A program made the translations under genes and the position numbers. Source: Bryum argenteum (taxonomy: Eukaryota; Streptophyta; Bryopsida; Bryales; Bryaceae). Taken from it: a stretch of 64,000 bases of DNA. The first letter of the stretch is position 1; every line of letters begins with the position of its first letter. Where the stretch lies: contig CM073326.1 in NCBI GenBank assembly GCA_037043015.1, positions 14,268,345 through 14,332,344 on the forward strand. The letters are read 5' to 3'. Below the pieces are notes generated by a model, which was not told the DNA's origin, searched no databases, and was given only the letters and a program-made list of their open reading frames with translations. This document shows positions 24,816-36,125 of this stretch, piece by piece.

Positions 24816-25754
24816 TTAACCCCTACAGATCCACGACCACCAAAGTGGAGGTTTTCAATTGCGGACAACCTAGATGAAGGGGTTAAAAGTAATATTTTTT
24901 TCTAAAATTTATACTGGGTTCTCCTTACACCGGAAAGTGCATGTGGTAAAATTTGCAAATCCAAATTCGAATTTTAGAACCTTCATCTATAAATTTTAGG
25001 TTTGAAGTCCAATAAGGGGAGTTTAAATTTAGTCTTTTTCTGAAATTTGTTTTTGGAAATATGCTCATGAACAAATCACTACTTCAGTACCAAAGTGACC
25101 CAAGTCACAAAATTTGTCAATTTCACTTGGGCAGCCCTCAAAAATTACAAAAACAATCTTCACAATTTCTAGTAATTTCTAAACTAACTCTTAAAAAATT
25201 TGTCAAAGTTTAAGGTTTTGGAATTGTCCCAAATTTTTTTTAATCCAGTTTCACAAACTCATAAAGGCACGTACTTGCTCTTCGGATCTTTATTTAAGCC
25301 AAATATATCGAATGAAATGCATCTTTTACTATATCGTTGTTTTTGGACCTTCTTTTACAAAATAAATTGCATGCACGTCACAAACATGGAATGAGTTTCC
25401 AAAATTTTGCATGACCATATCCAACTTGATTACCCATATGAAAAAAATTATGGGAATTATGTTTGGGGTAACAATCTTCAATTCTCTCTTTGCTCCATGG
25501 AAACAATGTCTCACAAGCAATACTCGAAAAAACTTTTGCACAAACTTTGAATGTTATGATCTCACAAATGATAAAGATCCAAAGAAATGATATTTCAAAT
25601 GGTAGTAGTGATAGTACGTAGGTTTGAGATCCTACGGTCGACAGTACAGTTTATCAATCTAATTCTTGACCATGTCTCTATTCGAAGAAGGTGGTAGAAA
25701 ATCGCAGTTTTTGGTTTTGAAAGTCCACAAAACACTTGGATTTTTAGGGGTTAA
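24816..25754 (+). mobile_element. TTAA-flanked MITE-like element, best-preserved copy
   Basis: Begins TTAACCCCTACAGATCC and ends GGATTTTTAGGGGTTAA, giving inverted termini next to identical TTAA bases. The sequences on both sides are related AAGTCTTGGAAG / AAGTCTAGGAAG repeats, which supports insertion into a pre-existing repeat tract. A reverse-orientation relative is at 13,345-14,251, and a partial one starts at 47,533. The interior is AT-rich without a transposase frame, so it is non-autonomous. A piggyBac affinity is inferred from TTAA and CCC ends only. Confidence 0.65.
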
Positions 25755-26185
25755 TAAGTCTAGGAAGTTGCTTAATAAGTCTAGGAAGGCTTGGTAGTCA
25801 ATTCAGATGTCTCGGAAGTCTCATAAGAAGTCTCGTAAGTAGCTACATATGTATTAGTATAAATAAGTTAGAGTTCTAACACATACCGTGGAGTTCTTGT
25901 GTTGTTCGTGTTCCCTTGTTTTGCAAAGTTCTTGTGTATTTATTTTTACAACTTCCTTTTGTCTTTTCTTGTCCTTGACATTTTTTTAGCGAATATTCTA
26001 ATTTAATTTTGAACATGTTTTGAAAAACAAAATTGGGAAATTTTTTTTGGGTGAATTCTAATTAAATTTTTCGAATGGTAAATTTAAATATGCTACTTCT
26101 AAAATTTGATTTCTTTTATCATATTTATTTACAAAAATTGGAAAAACCATATTAATTAATTTATATTTAGGAAAAAAAATTTCGT
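25755..26185. other. AT-rich flank, no gene seen
   Basis: Starts with AAGTCTAGGAAG-like direct repeats (25,755-25,850) that match the other side of the inserted MITE. The rest is AT-rich and featureless. Confidence 0.4.
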
Positions 26186-26296
26186 TGGGCCCATGACCGA
26201 CCGCCTTAGTGCCCATGACCGATGACAGTAATTAAAAATTTAATTTTTTTTGGCACAGGGCCCATGACCGACCCCGTGAGAGCCCATGACCGTGCA
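26186..26296 (+). repeat. CCCATGACCGACC repeats
   Basis: GCCCATGACCG occurs four times, near 26,189, 26,211, 26,260 and 26,282, as a duplicated pair about 71 bp apart. A similar CCCATGACC pair lies near 10,504-10,520 in the other GC-rich leader region, hinting at a shared promoter-proximal repeat. Confidence 0.6.
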
Positions 26297-26339
26297 ATCA
26301 TGACATGGAATGGGGGGCCCGCATGATTTAGACATCATG

Positions 26340-26770
26340 ACGGGACTTAAAGCGCCGCGTTTTGGCGGCTGCCCGTTTCCTCTCTGCGCCACCCCCCCCG
26401 GAGTCCGTCATTCTCGCATTCTCTTCTTCGTTTCTCGCGCCAGAGCTCTCCGCCGCCGCGCCCAGCTTCTGCTCGTTTTTTGCTTGTTTTTTGTATGTTT
26501 TGTGCGCTCGAGCTCTGCGCCTCCCCACCTGCCCTCCCTTCTTAGCTTTTCGAACTTCGCGGTTGAGCTGTGCGGCGGAGCTTTTCCACCTTCGCGGCGG
26601 AGCTGTGCGACTCCTCCGCCACAGCTACTTTCTTCTCTCTTCCGTCACAACTAGTTTTTTCTCTCCTCCTCCACAGCTACTTCAGTCTCGCATAGCGTTT
26701 TTTTTCCGCTTGATGGTGGGGCAAGGGAGCCATTGATACAATTTGTACTGGTTCGTAAAACAACGCAGGT
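26340..26770 (+). promoter_or_regulatory. GC-rich leader of the ParB-like gene (probable)
   Basis: A sharp CpG-rich block interrupts AT-rich DNA, followed by donor-like GCAG|GTATGA near 26,769 and later CAG|GTGAAT (about 27,120) and AAG|GTACGA (about 27,229). With no protein-like frame and a start codon only at 28,951 just after an AG acceptor, this block is best read as promoter and untranslated 5' exons of the downstream gene. The assignment is inferred from layout. Confidence 0.45.
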
Positions 26771-27454
26771 ATGAAGGACGCAGTTTTTTCGGTGTTTTTT
26801 GTTTTTTCGGTGCTTTGTGTTTCTGTACTTGTTTTTAGTTGCTTTTCCAAAATACTCGTACTTGGATTACAGAATTGCCGAGCTAGCTAGTTTTCAGTCG
26901 ATTGTGCTCAAACTATATTGTTTTGCATGTTACAATTTGTAAATCTTTAGTATTGCACAATGCAGCAAGTTTCGAACAGGATTGGCGCGCTCTTTGATTC
27001 ATAGCTTTTAATTTTCCTTCTGCATTGCTTTTCAGGTTTGACATTGCATGTTTTGCTACTAAATTGCACTTTCTTCTTGTTTGATGATGAAAGTGATGAA
27101 TAAGGGCATTGTATTGTGCAGGTGAATGTTTAGTTTTTTATGAACGCGGAATTGAGATCATTGTGGATATTACTGCTCGTGGATTGCACAAGTCGGAGAT
27201 TTGTGTTTTGAGTTACAATTCAACTAAGGTACGAACAAGAAACACTTTGTATTGTATTTCAGTATTTCATTTGTGAATGCTTTTGAGAAAGTCTGCCAAG
27301 TGATTGATTTGTTGTGTTCTACAGTTGTAGAAATGTGTGATTAGTTTGTTGAATGCTTTTGCTCAGAATGTCATTGTTTTTTGTTCAAAGTTTTCAGACA
27401 TAGCAGTTGCAAAAGCACTTTTAAGTACTGACACGTCAGTACGTGTTTCATAGT

Positions 27455-28845
27455 TTACGAACGGCCGTTTCTAAGTTTTAAACGAACGGCCGTTCGAAAA
27501 CTGAACTAAAATCTATAAAAGAACAATTAATATACGAACGGCCAATCGTAAGCTAAGAGGTCGCGAGATCGATAACTTACAAATGGCCGTTCGTAAAGAA
27601 GTGTCGCCAAATAAAAAAACATTTTCTAAAAATATAATTGTTACAAAATCATAAAATACCAAATAAACTTGGTTGCAGAGTTCTGAGAGGTCCTCAGTTA
27701 CGAACGGCCGTTCGTAAGCTGTGGTCCCCATTTAAGTAAGTTCCTCAGTTACGAACGGCCGTTCGTAAGCTGCGAAATCGCTAATCTAAATACGTACATT
27801 AGTGATAGATACGCTATTCGAGTAAACAAACTAGTCATCTTACCCTCTACATTGCGTTTTTTTTAGTTTTGATATGAATGTGATGAACTAGTGCGTTGTG
27901 CTGTGAAGGTGATCGTTTACTGGTTTTTGTGGAAGTCGCTCCTCGATTGCACGTTTACAAAATTTGTGTCATTAGATACAATCACTGAAGGTACACAAAA
28001 AAACCACTGCCTCTGAAATTAAGTGTTTTGATTTCGAAAGCTTTTGCTTTTAGTGTCATTGTGGTGAATTTTGTATTCACTGTTTTCAGACACTATGTTA
28101 GAGTAGTTGCAAAAGCACTTGGAATTATTGTCACGTCATCACGTGTTCCAGAGTTTACGAACGGCCGTTCGTAAGTTCTATGAAGACATTTCACAATAGA
28201 AAACGAACGGCCGTTCGTAAACTGCATACAAAATTTATAAGTTTCCAAAAAAAAAAGAACGACCGTTCGTCAATTGAGAGGTCCCGAGATGGGTTAACTA
28301 GTAAAGGAACGCCCGTTCGTAAGCTGCGAGGTCCCGAAATGATTTCATTGGTAAACGGAAGGTCCTCAGTTACGAACGGCCGTTCGTAAACTGAGGTCGC
28401 TGCTCACTTTCTTCAGTTACGAACGGCCGTTCGTAAGTTGAGTTCACTAATCTAGATAAGAAAATTAAAAATAATACACATAAACAAGCTATAAGTGATC
28501 TCAGAAAGAAATTACTTTTAACCTTTACAATGATGAAGATAGGGAGTCTTACATAGACGTCGAATTTATACTCGGTACATTTTTATTAACGAAAGAAAGA
28601 GATTATAGAATATACGAATCATATGAAAATCAATCAGTAACATACCTAAATAGTGAAGTTTATCCACGTTCTTAGTTCAGTAACTTACGAACTGCAGTTC
28701 GTAAGCTGAAAACGTCTAACTTACGAACTGCAATTTGTAAGCTGAAACGGTCTAGCTTACGAACTGCAGTTCGTAAGCTGAAAAGGTCTAACTTACAAAC
28801 TATAGTTCGTAAGCTCAAAACTTACGAACGGCCGTCTGTAAATAG
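27455..28845. repeat. Cluster of 20-bp palindromes TTACGAACGGCCGTTCGTAA
   Basis: Perfect copies are at 27,698-27,717, 27,749-27,768, 28,155-28,174, 28,370-28,389 and 28,417-28,436. Near-perfect copies lie near 27,455, 27,482, 27,532, 27,578, 28,203, 28,257 and 28,304. Between 28,685 and 28,812 the core changes to CTGCAG (TTACGAACTGCAGTTCGTAA, perfect at 28,685 and 28,757), with degenerate copies between and after. Further copies occur inside the gene at 30,968, 32,420, 32,461 and 33,297, and at 60,877. All lie in a probable 5' leader or intron except the one at 33,297. They could be protein-binding sites or hairpins in the transcript. Confidence 0.9.
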
Positions 28846-28950
28846 AAGTAGAAAACTACGAAGGAGCGCCCGTGAATCATGATATGCTAGTGACATACCT
28901 TGTGGTGATATCGGACCGCTTACAATTCCTACCTGTCTGAAATCTCAGGG

Positions 28951-31900
28951 ATGGACGATAATAGGTTCATGTCGCAGACGTCGAATTTGTCCCCCTACAT
29001 CACAGAACTACAGTCGTCAGATCTTACTGAATGGGAAAGAAGTGAAGTACTGGATTCGGAGACTGCCGTAACCCTTAACGGGGTTAGCAATTCTGCGTGG
29101 TCCATAGCCCCGGAGGCAACAACCATGGATCACAATGTCATATTCAAACTGGCAGTGGGAAAACCCATGGCCAATAACCAGTACCGCTGGAAAGCTTTCC
29201 GTGGTATTTCAGTACATGGTTTAAATAGTTCCCCAGGAGTAATGATACTTACATTGGTGTCGAATATGACGATTGGTAAACTAATAATTCGTCTAGATGA
29301 CAACCATCCTTTCGACATGCAGTACTGCTTGAACGAAACCGCTAGACTAGAGGATCCATGGAAGATGCTTATATTTAACAACCTAGGACCTTGGCTTTCG
29401 TATCAACATGGATCCTACGATGTAGCAAATGTTTGGAACTGTTTGAAGACAGAGCTGAAGCCCCCTAAGCAGACAAAGAAGCCGGATGCAGAACGAGCAC
29501 GAAGGGCACCGAGGTCAGCAGTGGCGACCCAAAGCGACGTTCCTGCACCAACAACAGGGGTTCGTCCAAGTACCGCCGAGTCTGCACGTGGTAGTCATGC
29601 GCAGCGTCCTCGGCAAGTAATCCATGTCGCGGAGAGTACCCAAGCTCAAAGCAGCAGAGGAGACAGAGCAGCAGTACTAGTTGGTCGTGACGATGCAGGT
29701 GCTTCCGCGTCCGTGCATTCCGAAGTTTCTCCAGATACAGAGGCAGCAATCCAGACGGAGAGAACACCATCGACGCGAAGCACCCGTAGTTCAGGACTGA
29801 GTTCTCCGGTTCGGAACATCAATGGCGCAATCCTAGCCGCTGCGCCAACAGAGACCGGGTCTTAGCAGCCTTAGCCCCATCCAGGGCGCTGCACCATCCG
29901 GACGCGTAGACGACATCCGGAACATCATTAACCTTCCGCAGGCGAAGCCAGCGAAGGTTACCTTGCTTACTGTGGAGACTTGGTCATCCTATCCGGTGGC
30001 AAGACCATTTGATGCAACCCTGGAGATCCCGGATCACCTGGAGACCCAAGTTTCCACAACGGGTCAACCGAAGAACGAAGACAAGGATGTCGTGCTTCGC
30101 AAGAAGGCCGAGCTCAATGAGAAATTCATCAAAGACTCGGATTACATGTACATATTTGGTCGAGACCAGCTGTTCGAGCTCGCCATCGGACACATGCAGC
30201 CCAGTGATCACCGCTCTGGGAAAATTTACCGTGACTACGAAGCCTCCGGCGCCGAAGAGATCAAGCGCAGCCTGCTCGTGCACAACTACACGAAGCCAAT
30301 CCTGACGGTGATGCCGAATCTTCCGAGGAGACCAACGGACTGGATGGAATGTGTGAAAGCTGGAACATTCAAGATCATCAACGGGCAACACACTTGGCAT
30401 GCTGCGAAGTCCATCATCGGAGACGAGTCGATGCGTAGGAGTTGTCACCGAGTGGAAGAGCTGAAGGTTTGGGACGTGCAGGTCGTCTGGACGGACAAGG
30501 TGCATCACTTGCACGCCCTATCTTTCAAGTGCAACGAGGGCCAGAACGAAGCGAGGCACCTGACGTCACTTCTCCGCGCTATTCTGCACTGTCGCGTGCT
30601 GTATGAGCAAGAGGGGAAACCTCCACTTGTCAGGAAGAATGCCGTGACTCGAAAGAAGAAAGAGGCGGTGGAGGATGACAAGGTGGATCCGATACTGAAA
30701 CAAAAATACGAGGTAATTACCTTCTCATCTTTCCAATATAGGAATGCATTTCAGATCTTAAATTGCACAGTAAATAGTTTACGAACTGTTTTGTATCCGA
30801 ACATATAACAGCTGAAGTTCTTAACGCAGTCATCTTTTAGTACGATTAGGATAGAATACCGGTCATTTTACGAATGATTCAGAAACCAAGCGAGATAAAA
30901 AACAGTCAATAAACGAACTGCGGTTCAGTAAACAAGGGATGACTTTTTAGAGCAGGAAAGTGATAGTTTACGAACGGCCGTGCGTATCCTCACTTCTAAC
31001 CGCTGAACTATTTTTGTGCCGCAGTCCTTCCGCGAGAGAGCAATCCAATCTCTGAGCCACACCATAAAACAGGATAATCCCCATCGACCGATTACTGTCG
31101 AGTGGGAGAAGAGGGCCGAACGTCAAATAATTATGGCACCCGACAACGTGTGGGAGAAATGGGAAAAGGTCCTCAAGAACTTCGAGTCCGGTGATTTGAT
31201 CGACCTCGATACGGGGAAAGAGGTGAAGCATTCAGCGAATTGTAAAGAGCTGACGAACCTGAGTCTCATCTCCGGAACATCCCTCCGCGGACTCGCGAGC
31301 TTAACGACGGCTCAAGTTGAGGAAGTCGCGGACTACATCCTCGCGAACCCCCCGCGTATTTATCTTGGAAAGGCCCCCCGGATTTGGACTCGGGCTCTTT
31401 CATTGGAGAAGCATTGCGAGCGGAGGAAGTGGAAGGACGTCATCCTCAAGACCATTGGGGATCGAATTTCGTACTTGGAGAAGGATCGCAATCTCTTCTT
31501 CGACGACAACAAACAGTGAAACCGGAGCATGGAAGGAATGGAAGAAGAAGACTATGTTTTCTTCTTGCACCATGCAGAGCATCTACTTCAGTGAGGGGAT
31601 GGAAAGCTTCATCAAGGATACCATTGCAGTCAACAAGAAGACCCCAGAGTTTCCCCCCAAACAATGCCGGAAGAGAATCGACCAAGCCTTGGTAAACGAG
31701 TATCGAGCAGAGATCTTTGTCCGCTCGGGAAACGGGTTCAGATTTATTGCGTGGAAGCCCACGGAGAATAGGTGTCGAACGGGATCAGAATTCGGTCCGG
31801 TGGTCTCTTTGGACAAGGATGTAACCAGGCCATTCAAGTCGAAGAAACTTACCGCCGGCATTCTTGATCTCCGCCATTTCCCTCCGGTGTCGACGGCTGC

Positions 31901-34743
31901 CGAGATTACAACCAGCTGGCAGATGATGATGGTCAACATCAAGAAAAGGACCGAGAAAATTGGTTGCGCCAACGTCAAGGCGTGGATGATTATTGCCCCC
32001 GTGGACCGCCAGGGCTACGTGGACATGCTTCATGCAAACTTCTTCACGGAGTACCGTTGTAAGCATGTCGAAAGACGGTATATCTTCGGGCGAGCCAATG
32101 GCGAAGGCAAAAGAGAGCGCAGTCGATTCCATCACGCACTGGAGAAGAAGTTCACCTATCCCGACGGCAATGAGCGCTACTTTTCCGATGACATTGCTGA
32201 AGAGACGTTGCTCGGGAAGCAGTTCGAGAAGCAAGATTTTTATCGGGCCGAGCACAAGGACTTCATCTACAGTGACGAATTGCGAATGGAGACGTATTTG
32301 CGGTTCCTTTCTCGCCACACGGAGAAGAATGACAACATCATTCTGGCTTTTGCCGGCACTAAAGCCCTCCGCGCTTGCCGGGTAAGTTTCTGATCAATTC
32401 GGGTTTTGTTGGTGCTTGGTTACGAACGGCAGTTCGTAAACATCATAGTTCAGTGCATTTAACGAACGGGCGTTCGTAAGTTTTCCGACCTTACTAATTA
32501 GTTGTGGCATTGTTGTGTATCAGATGATGGAGAGGAACACAATCTGCATTGAAACTTTTCGGCAGAAGAATGTAGCCTTGTTCTTCAAGGCGGTGTCGGA
32601 GGGTCCTTCGATGTGGCCGATATACTTCCTTCCGAAGAAGGAACTAATGATCGGGGATTTGATTGACTCGTATGATTACAGGGTCGTGTACCCGCTTGTA
32701 AATTACGAGGTCGTACCAAGTCTGAGGCCGGGTGTGTTTTACCCTGAGGACAGGGACGACTTCATTCGCCAGTCACAATCAAGTGTTGGAGCTGGGATAT
32801 CTACGCAGAGTTCTCAACGCCCCGACGAGAATGACGAAGTTCTGCGACGCAGAGACATCGGCGATCTTCTTTGCCGATCCGATCGATCCCCTACACGGAG
32901 GATGAAGTCTCGTCTCTGAAGTCGGGATCCCGAGACAAGGGCGATGTAGATTCACGATCCGGTGATTCGGGAGAAATCGGGAACGAAGGTGGATGATTCG
33001 GTGTCCAGCAGGGGTCCTGAACCAAGTGTGGAAGAGCAGCATGAGAGATCGGCCGAAGAAGTGGCCGCAAATGAAGCTCCTCAACAGGACACAAGTAGCA
33101 ATTTTGCGGTGGCCCAAATCGGTACTGAAGTGGAGGTCGAGGACGTCCAAGCGCATTCTCAGTATCGAATAGCTAGGCTCGCAGAGGATTCTGCGGATGT
33201 CCTAGCAAGCGGACTGGCACAGATAATGCTAAGTCCCGAGCCGCGCGCGATTGACTTGGGGGACGTGGATTCCCAATGGGCTGTTATCCCTTGTACTTAC
33301 GAACGGCCGTTCGTAAGTGCAGAGAGCGAGGATGCCACAGCGGCGGACCTCGCAAGGGCCGAGGATGAGAAGGCCGCGAGGGAGACCATGGAGGCAGAGG
33401 CGAAGGCTTCCAGGGAGAGGGAAGAGTTGGCCGAGGCACGGAAGAAGGCCTCGGCGGAGGACCATGCCAAGGCCTTGGTCGAGAGGGCCGAGGCTGAGGC
33501 GAAGGCCGCGAGAGAGGTGGCCGAGGCTGAGGCGAAGGCCGCGACAGAGTTGGCCGAGGCTGAGGCGAAGGCCGCGAGAGAGTTGGCCGTTGCAGAGGAG
33601 AAGGCCATGGCAGAGCTCAAAGCCTCGAGGGAGTTGGCTAAGGCAGAGGCAGAGAAGGCCTCGAATGAGAAGGCTGAGGCAGAGGCGAAAGCAATGATGG
33701 AGAAGGCCGAGGCAGAGAAGGGAATGATGGTGACGGCCGAGGCAGAGAAGGTTTCGAAGGGAAAAGCCGTCGCAGAGAGAAGTGCGTCAACGTCACTTCA
33801 GCAAGATTCAGCATTCTTGGAGCCAACCCCTATGGTGGCCCCCGCGGCGGTTGAGGGTGAAGGCATGGACGTAGAGGACGAGGTAGCCATGGCTAGGCGG
33901 ATTGCCAAGGAAGCAGAACTGGCGTGGCGGGCGAAAGAAGAGGTTGCGCAGAGACGGAGGGAGGAAAGGGCCAAAGAGATCGAACTGGACAACGAGGTCT
34001 TTGCGAAGAAGTTCTCGAGGCCAGCCCCGGACCGTATAATCCTCAACAGTGACTCTTCTGATGACGAAGAGGATGAGCGAGTCAGGGGAAGGCTTTTCCA
34101 GCGCTTCTAGTGCGTGCTTCCTCCCAAGGGGAACTTTGCAGTTAATCGAGCAGGAATCAGCCATGTTCGGGTCCCGGTCGAAGCCATGAAGCCCGATCCG
34201 GCAGAGGAGGAGAATGTTATCTCTTGAGCGCGCCTCATCCCAAAGAAACAGGTCAAGAGCTGCAGGATGTGAAGACGGAGAGAATCGAGGCGAGTCACTA
34301 AGCGCAAAGCCGAGCCGCAAGAGGTGACCGAGAGGTCAGTAGAAGAAGATAAGGGAGGAGGTCCTCCGGAGGGTGTACAAGGACCTTGAAACGGGAAGAT
34401 TACGTTCTCAATCCTCGGCAGAATCCATTCGCGGCTTCCGGTCCGAGATACAATCCGGGGTCTCCAACGCTGCTTCTCCATCCATCGTTGCGCTCTCGGA
34501 TCCGCCCACCGTCACGGAGCCGGATTCCACAGTCCCAATGGTAAGTCCTCATAACTAAGATTTTTCCGTGTATGTCGAACGAACTCTCAGTACCTTACAT
34601 GAATAACCAAGACATAGATGTTCCCATGTATGGTAAGGTTGTTGATGTTACCTGTTTCTTCTAAACAGGTACAATCCAGGATATTTGTCCCCGCCCATGT
34701 GGATACTGCGGGGGAAGACTCTGCTGCTGCTGGCAATCCATAG
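28951..34743 (+). CDS. ParB/sulfiredoxin-like multi-exon gene, unknown role
   Basis: The start ATG at 28,951 follows an AG acceptor. Exon 1 (to about 29,860) has a globular region (residues 1-170) then a Ser/Arg-rich linker. The frame changes before about 29,940, by an unplaced intron or an indel. Exon 2 ends at 30,712 and contains IINGQHTWHAAK (GQH at 30,383-30,391), like the G-x-H-R loop of ParB and sulfiredoxin folds. In-phase introns follow: 30,713-31,024, 31,516-31,591 and 32,382-32,523. From 32,524 comes a further domain, then an Ala/Glu-rich coiled coil (about 33,330-33,780). Frames hop near 32,900 and in 34,110-34,380. The last intron is 34,541-34,668, and the final exon ends with TAG at 34,743. 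Long and host-like, but no family is assigned with confidence. The C-terminal frame changes suggest decay or sequence errors. Confidence 0.6.
30713..31024 (+). other. Intron of the ParB-like gene with a palindrome copy
   Basis: GTAATT...GCAG borders join phase-0 exons. Inside, near 30,968, is a near-perfect copy of the TTACGAACGGCCGT motif, and a half copy lies near 30,778. Confidence 0.65.
32382..32523 (+). other. Intron of the ParB-like gene with two palindrome copies
   Basis: GTAAGT...ATCAG borders join phase-0 exons. Palindromes with one mismatch each lie at 32,420-32,439 and about 32,461-32,478, filling about a quarter of this 142-bp intron. Confidence 0.7.
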
Positions 34744-35673
34744 ATATTATATTGGGGCTGGAAACCCATTTGGGTAGTCCCAGTTGTTAATAGTTAGTCG
34801 GCGTGGGTTTTTAGCCATTCGATAGGGTGACGCATTTTTCCCTATCACGAGATATTGTTTCTTTTTCCCCATAGCGGGGTTGTCCCTCTCCTCAAAGAAA
34901 TCCAAAACCTGTCCATACCATTGATTACCCGAGGAGTGGAGCAACCATTCTTGTTAAGCATTGTACAGATTGATCACAGGAATTAATGAAACCATGAACA
35001 CGTTTTTCCGACTGGCTCATACTTCGAGTTGCACATGTTGTATATTGAGTTCCCTATCTCCACAAAGAATGCCACGCAAAAATACATGACCTTTGACTGC
35101 TTCGGACAAATGCACGGCAGCGATTGTCATGGTGTAAAAACGCAAGGACATGGAGCTGTCGAATGTCCGGAGTATCCGATGGTGGTTTCCGTTAGCGACT
35201 CTCTCCGGTACTCGCGTGCGTATGAGGACGATGCGGACTCGGTTCGCCCGGAATAATTATGAACAAAGCCCACGTCCATGAGTTACATGTAAAGATTTTT
35301 AAAAAAACAATGTCAACCTATCTGAAATGCCTAACATAAGAAAGTAGCATAATGTTATATATTCCCAAGTGAATGCCAAACAGTTAAAAACGAATACAGA
35401 AAAATAAAACTTGGGAGATCGTAGTATGTTAATTGACATCAAATGTATTCTTCGATACATCTCCCGCTTACAAATTATTTTGGGCTTCCCCCCTTCACTT
35501 TACATTCATAGAATGGAAGTCACATTGACTTGGATCAGTTGGATGTTGATTAAATTAGACAGTTATTTCTTAGTGCTGTAAGACTCCAGCTTAGTGTGTA
35601 CTACAATAAGCATGTCCATGACGGTTGACATTTACCATACAAATGTAATTACATGGCCGTATTTGGCTATCTT
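34744..35673. other. Intergenic between host-like gene and retrotransposon
   Basis: No protein with recognisable features. A 75-residue plus-strand frame near 35,029-35,256 is not low complexity but matches nothing I know. The final five bases, ATCTT (35,669-35,673), are the left target-site duplication of the retrotransposon. Confidence 0.5.
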
Positions 35674-35932
35674 TGTCATGGGCCAAGGCCTCGTTCATAA
35701 GCTCGGATGTTCACTCGCTATTAATTTTATAAATAGAACTTCGGCAATAGAGCTAAAGTATAGCCTCGGCAGTAGAGCTAAAGTATAGCCTCGGCAGTAG
35801 AGCTAAAGTATAGCCTCGGCAGTTGAGCCAAGAGATTAGTATATAAGGGACTCTTATTCATTGTAAACCTAAGTCTTGGATCAATATATTTCTTTTGTAG
35901 TTTTTGCTTGTTTTGACAGCTAGACTCTTACA
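35674..35932 (+). repeat. Gypsy 5' LTR (259 bp)
   Basis: Begins TGTCATGGGCC, ends GACTCTTACA. It holds three tandem copies of a 25-bp unit (GAGCTAAAGTATAGCCTCGG core) and a TATATAAGG promoter element near 35,842. The 3' LTR has one unit fewer, which accounts for the length difference. Confidence 0.95.
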
Positions 35933-36125
35933 TAATCCAAGACTTCTCTTGATTTTCTGAAGGGCTTCATCCTCCCTTGTTTTTTCAAACGACAAAAGTA
36001 GGACATTGATTAGATCGAGGAACTTATCCACCCTCGTGGTAGTGATTGAAGATAGCCACGTAACCGGGACGCATTTGAAGGCTTTGCGAAGCTGAAGAGT
36101 TGATTGAGAGGTGTTGCTTTTTGAG

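Noticed and set aside
27513-27731. Minus-strand frame containing YERPFV near the palindromes
   Set aside because: The palindrome reads the same on both strands and produces YERPFV whenever it falls in frame; surrounding residues look non-coding.
33229-33826. Minus- and alternative-frame open readings over the Ala/Glu-rich exon
   Set aside because: They are mirror frames of a low-complexity coding exon whose plus frame has a coherent heptad pattern.
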